Assembly (NCBI GenBank): GCA_020633075.1
Contig: JACKEI010000001.1
Coordinates: 372,001-436,000, forward strand
Length of the DNA: 64,000 nt
Origin: Sandaracinaceae bacterium
GTDB taxonomy: Bacteria; Myxococcota_A; Polyangia; Polyangiales; Houyiibacteriaceae
Direction: 5' to 3'
Position 1 is the stretch's first letter. Each line of letters opens with the position of its first letter. Both the position numbers and the translations under genes were made by a program. The notes below the pieces were generated by a model. The model was not told the origin of the DNA, did not search any database, and worked only from the letters and a program-made list of their open reading frames with translations. This document shows positions 8,973-18,000 of this stretch, one piece after another.

Positions 8973-10352
8973 GTGCGTGCGGGGCACGAGCGCGCTCTAG
9001 AGGGCCACGCGGCGCGCGCGGCGTGCGGCTTGCTCGCGCTCGTGGCCAGCGCTGTGGCGGGCTGCACCGAGCACACGCGCGCCGAGGCGCCGCCAGCCAT
9101 GAGGAGCCCGCCCGCGCGCCCGCCTGCGGAAGAGCCGGTCGCCCACGCGGCGGCTGGAGCGGCGCCCCGCCAGCCCGCTCGGACGGTGGTGTGGATCACC
9201 GGGGACGTGCTCATCTCGGAGGGCATGCGCCGGATCATCGAGGGGGAGGCCGCCCTCGAGGGCACCGAAGCCGACGCGTATGCGCGCATCCTGGAGCCCG
9301 TCTCGGCGTGGTTCGCCCGGGACCCGCAGGCCTTCGTCTTCGCCAACCTGGAGAGCCCGGTGGCGACGCGCCGGAACGCCATCGACCGGTCCACCTGGGG
9401 CGGGGAGCGGCTGGTGGCCATCCCCCTCAACATGCCGGAGTACGCGCTCGAAGGGCTGCGACGCGCCGGCGTCGATGGCCTGATGCTGAGCAACAACCAC
9501 GCGCTCGACCAGGACGAGGAGGGGCTGGAGGAGACCCTGGCCGCGGCACACCAGCACGGCTTCGTGACCAGCGGCGCGGGACACTATCCGCGCGTCACGT
9601 GGCCGGTGGTGGTGGGCGAGGAGGGCGCGCGCATCACGCTCGTGCCGTTCTACGACGGGCACCACCGGGCTCGGCTCGACCCGGGGACTCCCGCGCTCGC
9701 CGACCTGCACGAGGACTCCATCGCGGCGTTCGCGGCGCTGCGCGCCGACACCGAGCTGCTCATCCCGGTGATCCATGTGCTGGGCGAAGCGGTGGACTTC
9801 CCAAAGCCCCGCTGGCGCGAGTGGGCGCAGCAGCTCGCCGAGGCGGGCGCGGACGTCATCGTGGTCCACGGCACGCACGTGCCCTTACCGGTGGAGCGGC
9901 TCACGGTCGGTGAGCGCCGCGTGCCCATCGTCTGGGGCCTGGGCAACTTCGTGGGTGACATGGCGCGCCAGGCGACGCCGCGCCGCGACTACTACCGCGG
10001 CATGCCCAAGGATCAGAACCCCATGCTGCGCGAGGGGCTGCTCTTGCGCGTGGAGCTGGTGCAGGGGCAGGCGGTGAGCTTGCGCTTTCTGCCGCTGTGG
10101 ATGAACGACGACCGCTACGTTCGCTTCTGGGGCGGCTTCGAGCGGGCCCCCCGCTTTCGGCTGCTGCCGGTGGCGGCTTGCGGGGCGCCCATCTCACCCC
10201 CCGACGACTGGCCGCCCGAGCTGCGTGACGAGATGATGACGTGGATCAGCGCGCGCCGGGACCACCTCGTCGGGCACGCCGGGCTGGTGACGGCAGGCTG
10301 TCGTCCGGGTCAGCCGGAGCTGCTCCCGGCGACCGCCCTCGTCGCCCCCTGA
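8973..10352 (+). CDS. CapA-family metallophosphoesterase-like lipoprotein
   Basis: About 459 residues, with a signal ending ASAVAGC (Cys31), so predicted to be a lipoprotein. The body is a CapA/PgsA-type calcineurin-like fold: WITGDVLIS, FANLESPV, MLSNNHALDQ, PVIHVLGE, VHGTHVPLPVE and WGLGNFVGD are the metal-site motifs in order. Relatives take part in poly-gamma-glutamate capsule synthesis or act as envelope phosphoesterases. No pgsB/pgsC partner is nearby, so a capsule role is not supported here. The GTG at 8973 is chosen because it gives a compact signal peptide; the reading frame also extends upstream, inside the TPR gene, as a shadow. Confidence 0.85.
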   Translation: MRAGHERALEGHAARAACGLLALVASAVAGCTEHTRAEAPPAMRSPPARPPAEEPVAHAAAGAAPRQPARTVVWITGDVLISEGMRRIIEGEAALEGTEADAYARILEPVSAWFARDPQAFVFANLESPVATRRNAIDRSTWGGERLVAIPLNMPEYALEGLRRAGVDGLMLSNNHALDQDEEGLEETLAAAHQHGFVTSGAGHYPRVTWPVVVGEEGARITLVPFYDGHHRARLDPGTPALADLHEDSIAAFAALRADTELLIPVIHVLGEAVDFPKPRWREWAQQLAEAGADVIVVHGTHVPLPVERLTVGERRVPIVWGLGNFVGDMARQATPRRDYYRGMPKDQNPMLREGLLLRVELVQGQAVSLRFLPLWMNDDRYVRFWGGFERAPRFRLLPVAACGAPISPPDDWPPELRDEMMTWISARRDHLVGHAGLVTAGCRPGQPELLPATALVAP

Positions 10353-10418
10353 AGCGTGCCGCGCCATCGCTCCGCAACAACGCGCTGGCGAGCCCCCGAC
10401 TTTGCTACCCTGCGGCCA

Positions 10419-11726
10419 ATGCGAACCCTGCACGACCTCCACGAGCACGCCGACGAGCACCTCTACGCGGGGCGCTACGCCGAGGCCCTCCACGTCTACG
10501 CGGCGGAGGTGCAGCTCAACCCGGCCAGCCTGGACGGGCGCCTGCGCGTCGCCGACTGCTTGCTGGCGCTCGGCGAGCCCCAGGCCGCCGCCATGGTCTA
10601 CACCAAGCTGGCGCAGTACGCGGCGCACGCCGGGTACCCGCTGCGCGCGCTGGTGGCGCTGAAGGTGCTGGAGGCCCTCGAGCCGCAGCTGGGGCAGCTG
10701 TTGAGCGGGCTCGCGGAGCTCTACGCCAAGGGCTCTCCCAAGCTCGGCCGTGGTGTCCGCCTCTCGCTGGGCGACCCGGGCCTGAAGCTCCCGGACGGGC
10801 TGCGCTTCGACACACCGCCCCCGCTCGGCGAGCTGGCCACGCAGGCCGCGCGCATCGCCATGGACTTGTCGCGCATCGCGGCCTACCCGGAGAAGGTCTC
10901 GCCCATCCCGGTCTTCAGCGAGCTCCCCGCGGCGGACTTCGCGGCCGTGCTCGGCGCGCTACGTCTGGTGCGCGCGCGGCCGGGGCAGGTGCTCATCCAG
11001 CAGGGCAGCGTCGGCACGTCGTTCTTCGTGCTCGCGCGGGGCGAGGTGCAGGTGCTGCGGGCCAAGGACGACGGCACCTCGCAGGCGCTCGCCAAGCTCC
11101 ATGACGGCGCCATCTTCGGGGAGATGGCGCTCGTCTCGGCGCAGCCCCGCAGCGCCACGGTGGTCGCCACGGACGACTGCGACTTGCTCGAGTTCCCCCG
11201 CGAGGCGTTGGTCGCGGCCTCGGCGCAGGTGGGCGCCATCGCCACGGCGCTCGAGAAGTTCACGCGCGAGCGACTGCTCAACAACCTGCTGGCCACCTCG
11301 CCTCTGTTTCGCCCTCTCGACCAGAAGCAGCGCATCGACCTGGTGCGCGGCTTCGCGGCGCACGACCTGGCGCCGGGCACGCCCATCATTCGCGAGGGGG
11401 AAGAGGGGCGCGGCCTCTTCTTGCTGCTCAGCGGCGAGGCGGACGTGTCCAAGGTGGACGGCTCCGAGCGCGTCTTGCTCGCCACGCTCAAGCCGGGGGA
11501 CGTCTTCGGCGAGATCGCGCTCCTCCACGAGGAGCGCACGACGGCCACGGTGACGACCGCGACGCAGTGCACCGTGCTCTTCCTGTCCCGAGAGCGCTTC
11601 TCTGTGCTGGTGAACGCGGTGAAGGAGATCCGCGAGTACATCGAGCAGCTGAGCGACGAGCGCCTGATGGACACGCAACTGACCCTCGACGGCGGCGACA
11701 TCGACGACGACATGCTCATGCTCTGA
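10419..11726 (+). CDS. TPR plus two cyclic-nucleotide-binding domains
   Basis: A 435-residue soluble protein. Residues 1-105 form TPR-like helices (LYAGRYAEALHVYAAEVQLNP). Two cNMP-binding domains follow at about 163-280 and 295-415. Each has a phosphate-binding cassette: FGEMALVSAQPRSATV (from residue 233) and FGEIALLHEERTTATV (from about 363). The key Glu and Arg are present in both, so both sites could bind cAMP or cGMP. There is no DNA-binding or catalytic domain, so it probably relays second-messenger levels through protein contacts. TACCCT (10406-10411) lies 7 nt before the ATG, with no ribosome-binding site. Confidence 0.88.
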   Translation: MRTLHDLHEHADEHLYAGRYAEALHVYAAEVQLNPASLDGRLRVADCLLALGEPQAAAMVYTKLAQYAAHAGYPLRALVALKVLEALEPQLGQLLSGLAELYAKGSPKLGRGVRLSLGDPGLKLPDGLRFDTPPPLGELATQAARIAMDLSRIAAYPEKVSPIPVFSELPAADFAAVLGALRLVRARPGQVLIQQGSVGTSFFVLARGEVQVLRAKDDGTSQALAKLHDGAIFGEMALVSAQPRSATVVATDDCDLLEFPREALVAASAQVGAIATALEKFTRERLLNNLLATSPLFRPLDQKQRIDLVRGFAAHDLAPGTPIIREGEEGRGLFLLLSGEADVSKVDGSERVLLATLKPGDVFGEIALLHEERTTATVTTATQCTVLFLSRERFSVLVNAVKEIREYIEQLSDERLMDTQLTLDGGDIDDDMLML

Positions 11727-11745
11727 GGCGCTGCTATAGGGCCGC

Positions 11746-12591
11746 ATGGCCAACTCTCCCGACGCTCGCGCGGCCCGCTTGGCGGTCGCCGCCGCCTCCC
11801 CCGACGCCGCCCATCGCCGCGCGCGCGCCGAGTGGCTCGCGCTCTACGCGAGCGACGCGGAGGTGCACGATCCGGTCGGCACGCCGGCGTGTCGCAAGGA
11901 CGTCCGCACGCGACCGGGGTCGGGCAAGAACGACCTCGAGCTCTTCTACGACACCTTCATCGCGGGCATGCAGGGCATGGGCGTGGACGTGAGCCTCGAC
12001 GTGGTGGTCGGGGACGTGGTCGCACGTGACGTGGTCCTGCGCCCCACCATGGCCTTCGGCGTACGTTCGGCCATCCCCACGCGCCTGCTCTACGAGCTCG
12101 GCACGGAGGACGGTCGCCTGGTCGTGAAGCGCCTCGGCGCCTACTGGGATGCGTCGCAGGCCACCCAGCGCACCATGCGCGCCGGTCTGCGCGGCAAGGC
12201 CTCCATGATGGTGTCCAGCGCCCGCATGGCGCGCTACCTCGGCCGCGAGTGGATGCAGCGCTACGTGGCCGGCACGCGTGAGGGGGCCCGCCGCCCGGGG
12301 CGCGAGGCCATGCTGGCGTTCGCTGTGGCGCTGCGCGCCAACGACCTGCAGGCCGCGCGTGCGCTGCTCACGCCGGGCGCCACTTTCCGCCTGCGAGAGC
12401 AGCCCACCGACCTCGACGCCCTCGCGGCGCTGGGGCTCGAACTGACCTTTCACGAGCCCATCGCGTCGGGCGACGTGGTCAGCGCGCGCTGCTCGGCGCG
12501 GTACGAAGGCCGCACGGTCGACGGACTCGCGTTCGCGACCTTCGAGCGGGGCACCCGCAAGCTGAGCGACCTGCGGCTCCTCTGGGAGTGA
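11746..12591 (+). CDS. NTF2/SnoaL-like protein, two domains
   Basis: A 281-residue protein without signal peptide. Residues 15-150 look like an NTF2/SnoaL cone (EWLALYASDAEVHDPVG, then FYDTFIAGM and a run of beta strands). Residues 180-281 look like a second, shorter NTF2-like unit (ALRANDLQAARALLTPGATF ... GLAFATFERGTRKLSDLRLLWE). NTF2-like folds host isomerases, hydrolases or simple ligand binders; no catalytic dyad can be assigned by eye. TATAGG (11735-11740) lies 5 nt before the ATG. It follows the dual-cNMP gene by 19 nt on the same strand but seems to have its own promoter. Confidence 0.7.
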   Translation: MANSPDARAARLAVAAASPDAAHRRARAEWLALYASDAEVHDPVGTPACRKDVRTRPGSGKNDLELFYDTFIAGMQGMGVDVSLDVVVGDVVARDVVLRPTMAFGVRSAIPTRLLYELGTEDGRLVVKRLGAYWDASQATQRTMRAGLRGKASMMVSSARMARYLGREWMQRYVAGTREGARRPGREAMLAFAVALRANDLQAARALLTPGATFRLREQPTDLDALAALGLELTFHEPIASGDVVSARCSARYEGRTVDGLAFATFERGTRKLSDLRLLWE

Positions 12592-12596
12592 GCTCG

Positions 12597-12625
12597 TTGC
12601 AGGGCGCGGCGCCGGCGACTACCGT
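12597..12625 (+). promoter_or_regulatory. Promoter of the subtilase gene (leaderless type)
   Basis: TTGCAG (12597-12602), a 17-nt spacer and TACCGT (12620-12625) precede the GTG start at 12632 by 6 nt. No Shine-Dalgarno is visible. The geometry predicts transcription starting at the GTG. Confidence 0.55.
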
Positions 12626-12631
12626 GTTGCC

Positions 12632-14536
12632 GTGGCAGCCACGTCCCGTCCGTCTCCTTTCGCGCGCCTCGCGCTGGCCTGCGGGCTCCTGCTCGGGGCG
12701 GCGTCTTGGTCCGTCGCCGCGCGCTCACCTGGGTCGCAAGAGACCGACCGCAGCGGTGAGCGGGCGGCGCTGCTGACGGGCGCGGGCGCGGGTCCCTCGG
12801 AGCTGCTGCTCGACCTCAGCGACGACAGCGACGAGGCCGAGCGTGCGCGCATCTCGCGCTTGATCGACGACGCCATCGCGCCGCTGCCGTGGCCGGACGG
12901 GTCGCTCGGCACGGAGCTGAGCGCTGCCGCACGCCTGTACCGCGTTCACGTCCCCGGAAGCGAGCTCTCGGACCTGGTGCGGGCGCTCGAGGGCGCCGCG
13001 GCCGTCGAGTCTCTCGAGCGCGAGCACGTGGTGCGTCTCCCCGACGACGCCAGCTTCGTGGATGTCACCCCGAGCGACGGCGGCGAGCCTGCCCCCGGCG
13101 ACGCGGACGCCCCGGGCGGCCCCGACGCCGAGGTCCAGCGCGGCACCTTCCGCCCCAACGACCCCTACTACCGTCACCAGTGGCACCTCGACCAGATTCA
13201 GATGCCCCAGGCCTGGCTGCGGGCGCGTGGGCGCGGCAGCGTGGTGGCCGTCATCGACACGGGGGTGCTCTATCGCGACCACGCGCGTGGGCGACAGGCG
13301 CCGGATCTGGCCGGCACGCGCTTCGCTCCCGGCTGGGACTTCGTGGACGGAGACGCGACGCCCGATGACGAGCACGGGCACGGCACGCACGTAGCCGGCA
13401 CGGTGGCGCAGTCCACGCACAACGCGCTCGGCGTGGCGGGCGTGGCGCCGGAAGCCACCATCATGCCGCTCCGTGTGCTGGACGCGCGCGGCTCTGGGCG
13501 CTCCGGGGACATTGCCGCGGCCATCCGCTGGGCGGCCGACCACGGCGCGCACATCATCAACATGAGCCTGGGTGGCGGGCTGCCCTCGCGCGCCACGGAG
13601 TCCGCCATCCGCTATGCGCACGGGAAGGGTGTGCTGGTGGTGGCAGCCGCGGGCAACACCGGGCGCGGCCGCGTGGAGTACCCTGCCGCCCACGACCACG
13701 TGCTCGCCGTGGGGGCCGTGCGGGCCGACGGCACGCGCGCGTTCTACTCGTCCTACGGCGCCGCGCTGGACCTGATGGCCCCGGGCGGTGACCTGCGCGT
13801 GGACCAGAACGGGGACGGGATGCCGGACGGCGTGGTCCAGAACACGATGCTGCGCGGGGACCCCATGCGGCACGACTACCTGGGCTTCCAGGGCACGTCC
13901 ATGGCGGCGCCGCACGTGGCCGGGGTGGCCGCGCTGTTGCGCGCGCAGGGCCTGCGCGACCCGGACGCCCTCGAGCGACGCCTGCTGAGCAGCGCGCGCG
14001 AGGCCGGGCCGCGGAGCGACTTCGGTGCCGGTATCGTGCAGGCGGACGCGGCGCTCGAGGGGCAGGCGGCCAGCCACGCGTGGGGCGGCGCGGCTGCCGG
14101 CGGGCTCGCGCTCCTTTCGCTGTTGGGTAGCGGTCGCCGTCGTCAGTCGCTCGCCGTGCATCCTGCGGCCGCGAGCGTCGGCGCGTTCGGGTTGGGTGGG
14201 GGCCTGGCCGGGCTCCTGGCGTGGTGGCCCGCGTCCGCGGCGGCCGGCGCCTACTGTGGCCCGCAGGCGCTCTTGCAGCTGGGGGACGTGGGCGCGCTCC
14301 TGGGCTACACAGCGCTCTTGCCGCTGCTCGCCTACGCGCTGCTCGGGAGCGTGAAGCGCCTCAGCCCGCTGCTCAGCATGGCGGCGTTCGCCATGGGGGG
14401 GCAGCTCCTGCTGGAGGCGCTGGCGCCCACGGTTCGTCCCGCGCTCCTGCCGTGGATGCTGACCGGGCCGTGGCTGTTGCTGCAAGCCGGCGTGACGGTC
14501 TGGTTGGGTTGGGCCGCCGCGCAGCGCAGCTGCTGA
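12632..14536 (+). CDS. Subtilase (S8) with C-terminal membrane domain
   Basis: A 634-residue secreted serine protease. The N-terminus (LALACGLLLGAASW) is a signal peptide. A propeptide-like region of about 140 residues follows. The S8 triad is complete: Asp209 in VVAVIDTG, His250 in HGHGTHVAG and Ser423 in GTSMAAPHVAG, with the oxyanion Asn in AAAGNTG. Unusually, residues from about 480 to the end form about five hydrophobic spans after SHAWGGAAAGG. The catalytic part should therefore be tethered to the membrane facing the periplasm. The GTG start follows TACCGT by 6 nt. No dedicated substrate or inhibitor gene is adjacent. Confidence 0.93.
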   Translation: MAATSRPSPFARLALACGLLLGAASWSVAARSPGSQETDRSGERAALLTGAGAGPSELLLDLSDDSDEAERARISRLIDDAIAPLPWPDGSLGTELSAAARLYRVHVPGSELSDLVRALEGAAAVESLEREHVVRLPDDASFVDVTPSDGGEPAPGDADAPGGPDAEVQRGTFRPNDPYYRHQWHLDQIQMPQAWLRARGRGSVVAVIDTGVLYRDHARGRQAPDLAGTRFAPGWDFVDGDATPDDEHGHGTHVAGTVAQSTHNALGVAGVAPEATIMPLRVLDARGSGRSGDIAAAIRWAADHGAHIINMSLGGGLPSRATESAIRYAHGKGVLVVAAAGNTGRGRVEYPAAHDHVLAVGAVRADGTRAFYSSYGAALDLMAPGGDLRVDQNGDGMPDGVVQNTMLRGDPMRHDYLGFQGTSMAAPHVAGVAALLRAQGLRDPDALERRLLSSAREAGPRSDFGAGIVQADAALEGQAASHAWGGAAAGGLALLSLLGSGRRRQSLAVHPAAASVGAFGLGGGLAGLLAWWPASAAAGAYCGPQALLQLGDVGALLGYTALLPLLAYALLGSVKRLSPLLSMAAFAMGGQLLLEALAPTVRPALLPWMLTGPWLLLQAGVTVWLGWAAAQRSC

Positions 14537-15020
14537 CCGGGCGCCGCGTCGCTCCTCGCAGGTACCGCCGGTTGCAGGGCACCGCGACATTCGTGTCATG
14601 CCGGCTGCGGAAACACGCGCGACATGTCCTGCCTCCACACAACCATCAGGAGCCCCGCGCGGGCTGTCCCGGCCGACTCACACGCGAAACCGCTCCGAAA
14701 CAAGGTGCGTTTTCGCGCTGCGCCGGCGGGCATCAGCCTGAGAATGAGCTGGCACCCATGTTGCACCACTGTCGAGCCTTGCTTTAGGAACCAGACCGCG
14801 CGTTTCCCTTGCCCGGCATTGCGCGGTCTGGTTCCGACCTTGACTTGTCTAGCTCGACTTAGAGTTGTGTCGCTTGGTTCGCTTGGGTAGGGCGTAGGTT
14901 GATGGGAATGGCGTTCGTGGCGAGGCTGCGAGCGCCAGACCCGTTTAAGGAGCCTAGCAGCGTGCAGGGAAGTCGTCACCGGGTGGTCACACTTCGTCAG
15001 TAGGACAAGCGCCGCGACCG
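14537..15020. other. Gene-poor gap with a long palindrome
   Basis: A 484-bp stretch of visibly lower GC than its flanks. I see no convincing gene: the open frames here are short and lack recognisable domains or start signals. It contains a perfect 15-bp inverted repeat, listed separately. It separates two convergent genes, the subtilase and the 1902-residue Hsp90-like partner, so it may hold their termination signals or the remains of a small mobile repeat. Confidence 0.5.
14787..14835. repeat. Perfect 15-bp inverted repeat (hairpin)
   Basis: GGAACCAGACCGCGC (14787-14801) and its exact reverse complement (14821-14835) flank a 19-nt loop. No run of T follows either side, so it is not a standard intrinsic terminator, though it could end transcription from both convergent genes. 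Other options are a REP/MITE-like mobile palindrome or part of a small RNA. Confidence 0.6.
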
Positions 15021-18000
15021 TTACATTCCCGGCTCTGATTCGCTGGCGCCGAGCGTCGCGAGCGCCGCGACGCGGTCGGTCGGCATGGTGTCGCCGAAGA
15101 GCGAAAGGACGTGGGCGGCGAGCGCCACTGCGGCTCGACGGCCCTCGGCACGCTCCTCGCGGAGGGCCGCTTCGATGGCGAGCAGCGCGGGGTGGGCGCC
15201 GGCCAGCTGCACGACGTCTCCTTGTTGGTTGAGGGTGACGAGCGGCCGCTTCTTGCGGGGGACCACCGAGACCGTGGGAGGGCGCCTCACCGGGCCACGT
15301 GCGATGGCCAGTCGCGCGCTCAGCTCGTCCGAGAGGCGTGGAAGAGCGCGCTCGGCGGCCCGTTTACGCGCGGACCCGGACGCAGCCCCGGGCTCGTGGC
15401 CGCCGTCGCCTTCGGGCCCGGTGGGGTTGCTCCGCGCACCCACCCCGTGCGCCGTCGCCTTCTGGCGCAAGCGGGGACCCAGCGCGTGCACCAACACCCG
15501 GCTGACCCACGAGCCGTCCTCCACGAGACCGAGCTCCGCGTTGCCTGGCTCGCTCCCGCTCTCCCCCGTAACGCGCCACACCGGCGCGCGGCTTGCCATG
15601 TGTGCGCAGGTCTCACGCAGCGTCAGCGGCTTGCGCAGGCAGGTGAGAGTCCACGCGTCGTAGATGGGGTGCTTGCGGCCAAGCTGCCCCTCGAGCGCGG
15701 CCAACAGGACGTGCGCTTGCGCTAGCTCGCGCTCTTCGGAGGACCACACGGAGGTGTCGTCGCTCGGCTGGCCGGCCGTCGTGGGAGCGGGCTCGGCGGT
15801 GGCGCTGAGCGCGCTGGCCAGGTCGATCACCAGCCGACCATAGGCCGCCCTCACCACATCGTGCGAGTCCCGTGCGCCAACGACCTGACGCATCACCGAG
15901 CCGGGGCTCGAGCACAGCCAGAGCTCCCCGCGCAGAGGGTAGTCGCGCAGCGTCTGGCCCGTGCCCGCCACCACCACGTCGCCACGCATGAGCGGATTGC
16001 CGAGACGGATCACCCCCTGGCCAAGGGTGCCGCTGGGGAGGGTGACGTCGACACGGCGCGCACCGAACTCGTCGCCGGGGGCGAAGCGCGCAGCGAGGGC
16101 GGCCTCTCCGGCGCGCACCGCCGCAGCGCACGCCGCACGCCAGCGCTTGTCGTCTTCGGGCCCGCTGAAGCGCACGTTGGGGGTGAGCGCGGGGTCTTCC
16201 AACAGCACCAAGGCGGGCCAGGTGAGTGGGCACGCGTGCACTCCCAAGGGCTGCATGTCGCGGTGAGCGTGGAGCCCGGCGTGGCCCGCCGCGTCTGGGG
16301 TCAGGAGCACCAGCGACCCGCGCGGACCTTGGCCGCCCTTGGCCCCGAACTCGGCGAACGCCAGCGTGGCCTCCTCGGAGCGTGCGTTGACCGCCGCGAG
16401 GGCGACGCGCGCGTCCAGGGTGGTCGCTCTCGGGCGCGCTTGGTTGGCGAGGCGCACGGGCTGCAGCGCCAGCCTCTCGGTCGCGTCCTCGAGAGTCAAG
16501 CGCGACCCGAGGGCCTTGGCCTCTGCCGGCGTGAGCAGGAGCGCGCTGCGTCCGGCCTCTTCAGGGATGATGGTGCACGTGGTGTCGGTTGTGTACCACT
16601 GCGCCTCCCCGCCCTCCGCCGTGGCGCGCAGGGCCGCGAGAGACAGCCAGTCGCCGGCGGTGGTCCGCAAGACGGGCAGGGTCTCCACCAGCGCGTCATC
16701 CAGCGTGCTGCGCTCCAGCCAGGCCGCGCGCGTGGCTTGCCGCAGCGCGACGCTCGGCTCGTTCTCGAACGCGTGCCGCACCAGGAGCGCAGCCAGCCGC
16801 TGCATGCGCTGTGTCAGCGGCCCCACCAGGCGCTTTGCGACCTGATCGCGCTGCGACGGGTCCAAGAAGCCGGTGCCCTCGAAGGCCACCTCGATGGGCG
16901 GAAAGACCGGCAGCGCGCAGGTCGCGGCGACCGACCCCAGCGAGTGGAGCCGGACGGCGGTGGGGTTGGAGCCGTGGGCGGTGGGATGAAGGCGCGCCTC
17001 CCCCGGACCCAGGCTGGCCAGCAGCCGAGAGTCGTCTTTGCACAAGGTCGCGATGGACAGGGCGTCGGGCTGCCCGAGCCGTGGTCGCTCGCTCTGGCCT
17101 TGCTCCACGCGGCGGCGCGCTTGGAGCTGGTGCACGGCCTGCGTGGTGTCCGCCAGCTCGCCGACCTCCACCGCCGCGAGGAAGCGCGCGAGCGCAGAGT
17201 CCCGCACTGGCGGGTGCACGGCGATCACTGGGTTGTCGTAGGACTTCTTTCGCTCGCCATCGTGCGGCCCCAGCCACTCACCCTCGAACACCGCCGCGTG
17301 GACCTTGCCGCGCCGCTTGGCGGTGAGCACGGACGCCATGCCTCCCTGGACCGTCGGCCACGCAGCGGCGTGACTCAGCACCTCGCGCACACGCGCGTCG
17401 CTCTTGGCCTGGGTCTTGGTTCGCGCCCACGCGTCGATCAGCCGCTGCCCCCTTGGTGTGAGCAGCTCGCGGGGATGCTCGCTGGCCAGGTCCGTCAGCA
17501 GCTTGCGCGCGGTGTCGCGCAGCAGCGTCTCGAGCGTGCTCCTGCCGGCTCGCGAGGGGGAGTCCCACGCCGCGTCGATGAGCGCCTCGGGCAGGTCCAG
17601 CCGGCCCGACAGGGGCAGGTCGTCTGGTGTGGGCAGCTCGCACAGCCGGCGGCCGCGCACCGTGAGCGTCAGAGTCTGGCGCGCGCCCAGCTCGACCCAG
17701 ACCACACCCGACACGTCCTTCTGCGCCACAGCACACGCAAAGGGCTGTTCGGGCGTCGTCGTAGGGGCTGGGAGGGGGGCGCTCGCGAGGACGCGCTCCC
17801 GCTGCGCGCGCCCACCCGCCTGCCGAGCCATCTCGGGCAGGTCCTCGGTCCCGTCCCGCACCGTCTTGCCGAGGATGCTCTCCAGCCACTTCTGCCAGGC
17901 CGGGTCCACGGCGACAGGGTCGAAGTCCGCGTGCTCGAACGCGATGCGCGTGCCGACGGGGAGGGACCAGACCGTCTTCTGTTGCGCGAGGGTGCCCAGC

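Noticed and set aside
14596..14979. A 127-codon minus-strand frame in the palindrome-bearing gap
   Set aside because: It passes through the palindrome, has no domain or ribosome-binding site, and its codon choice is unlike neighbouring genes.
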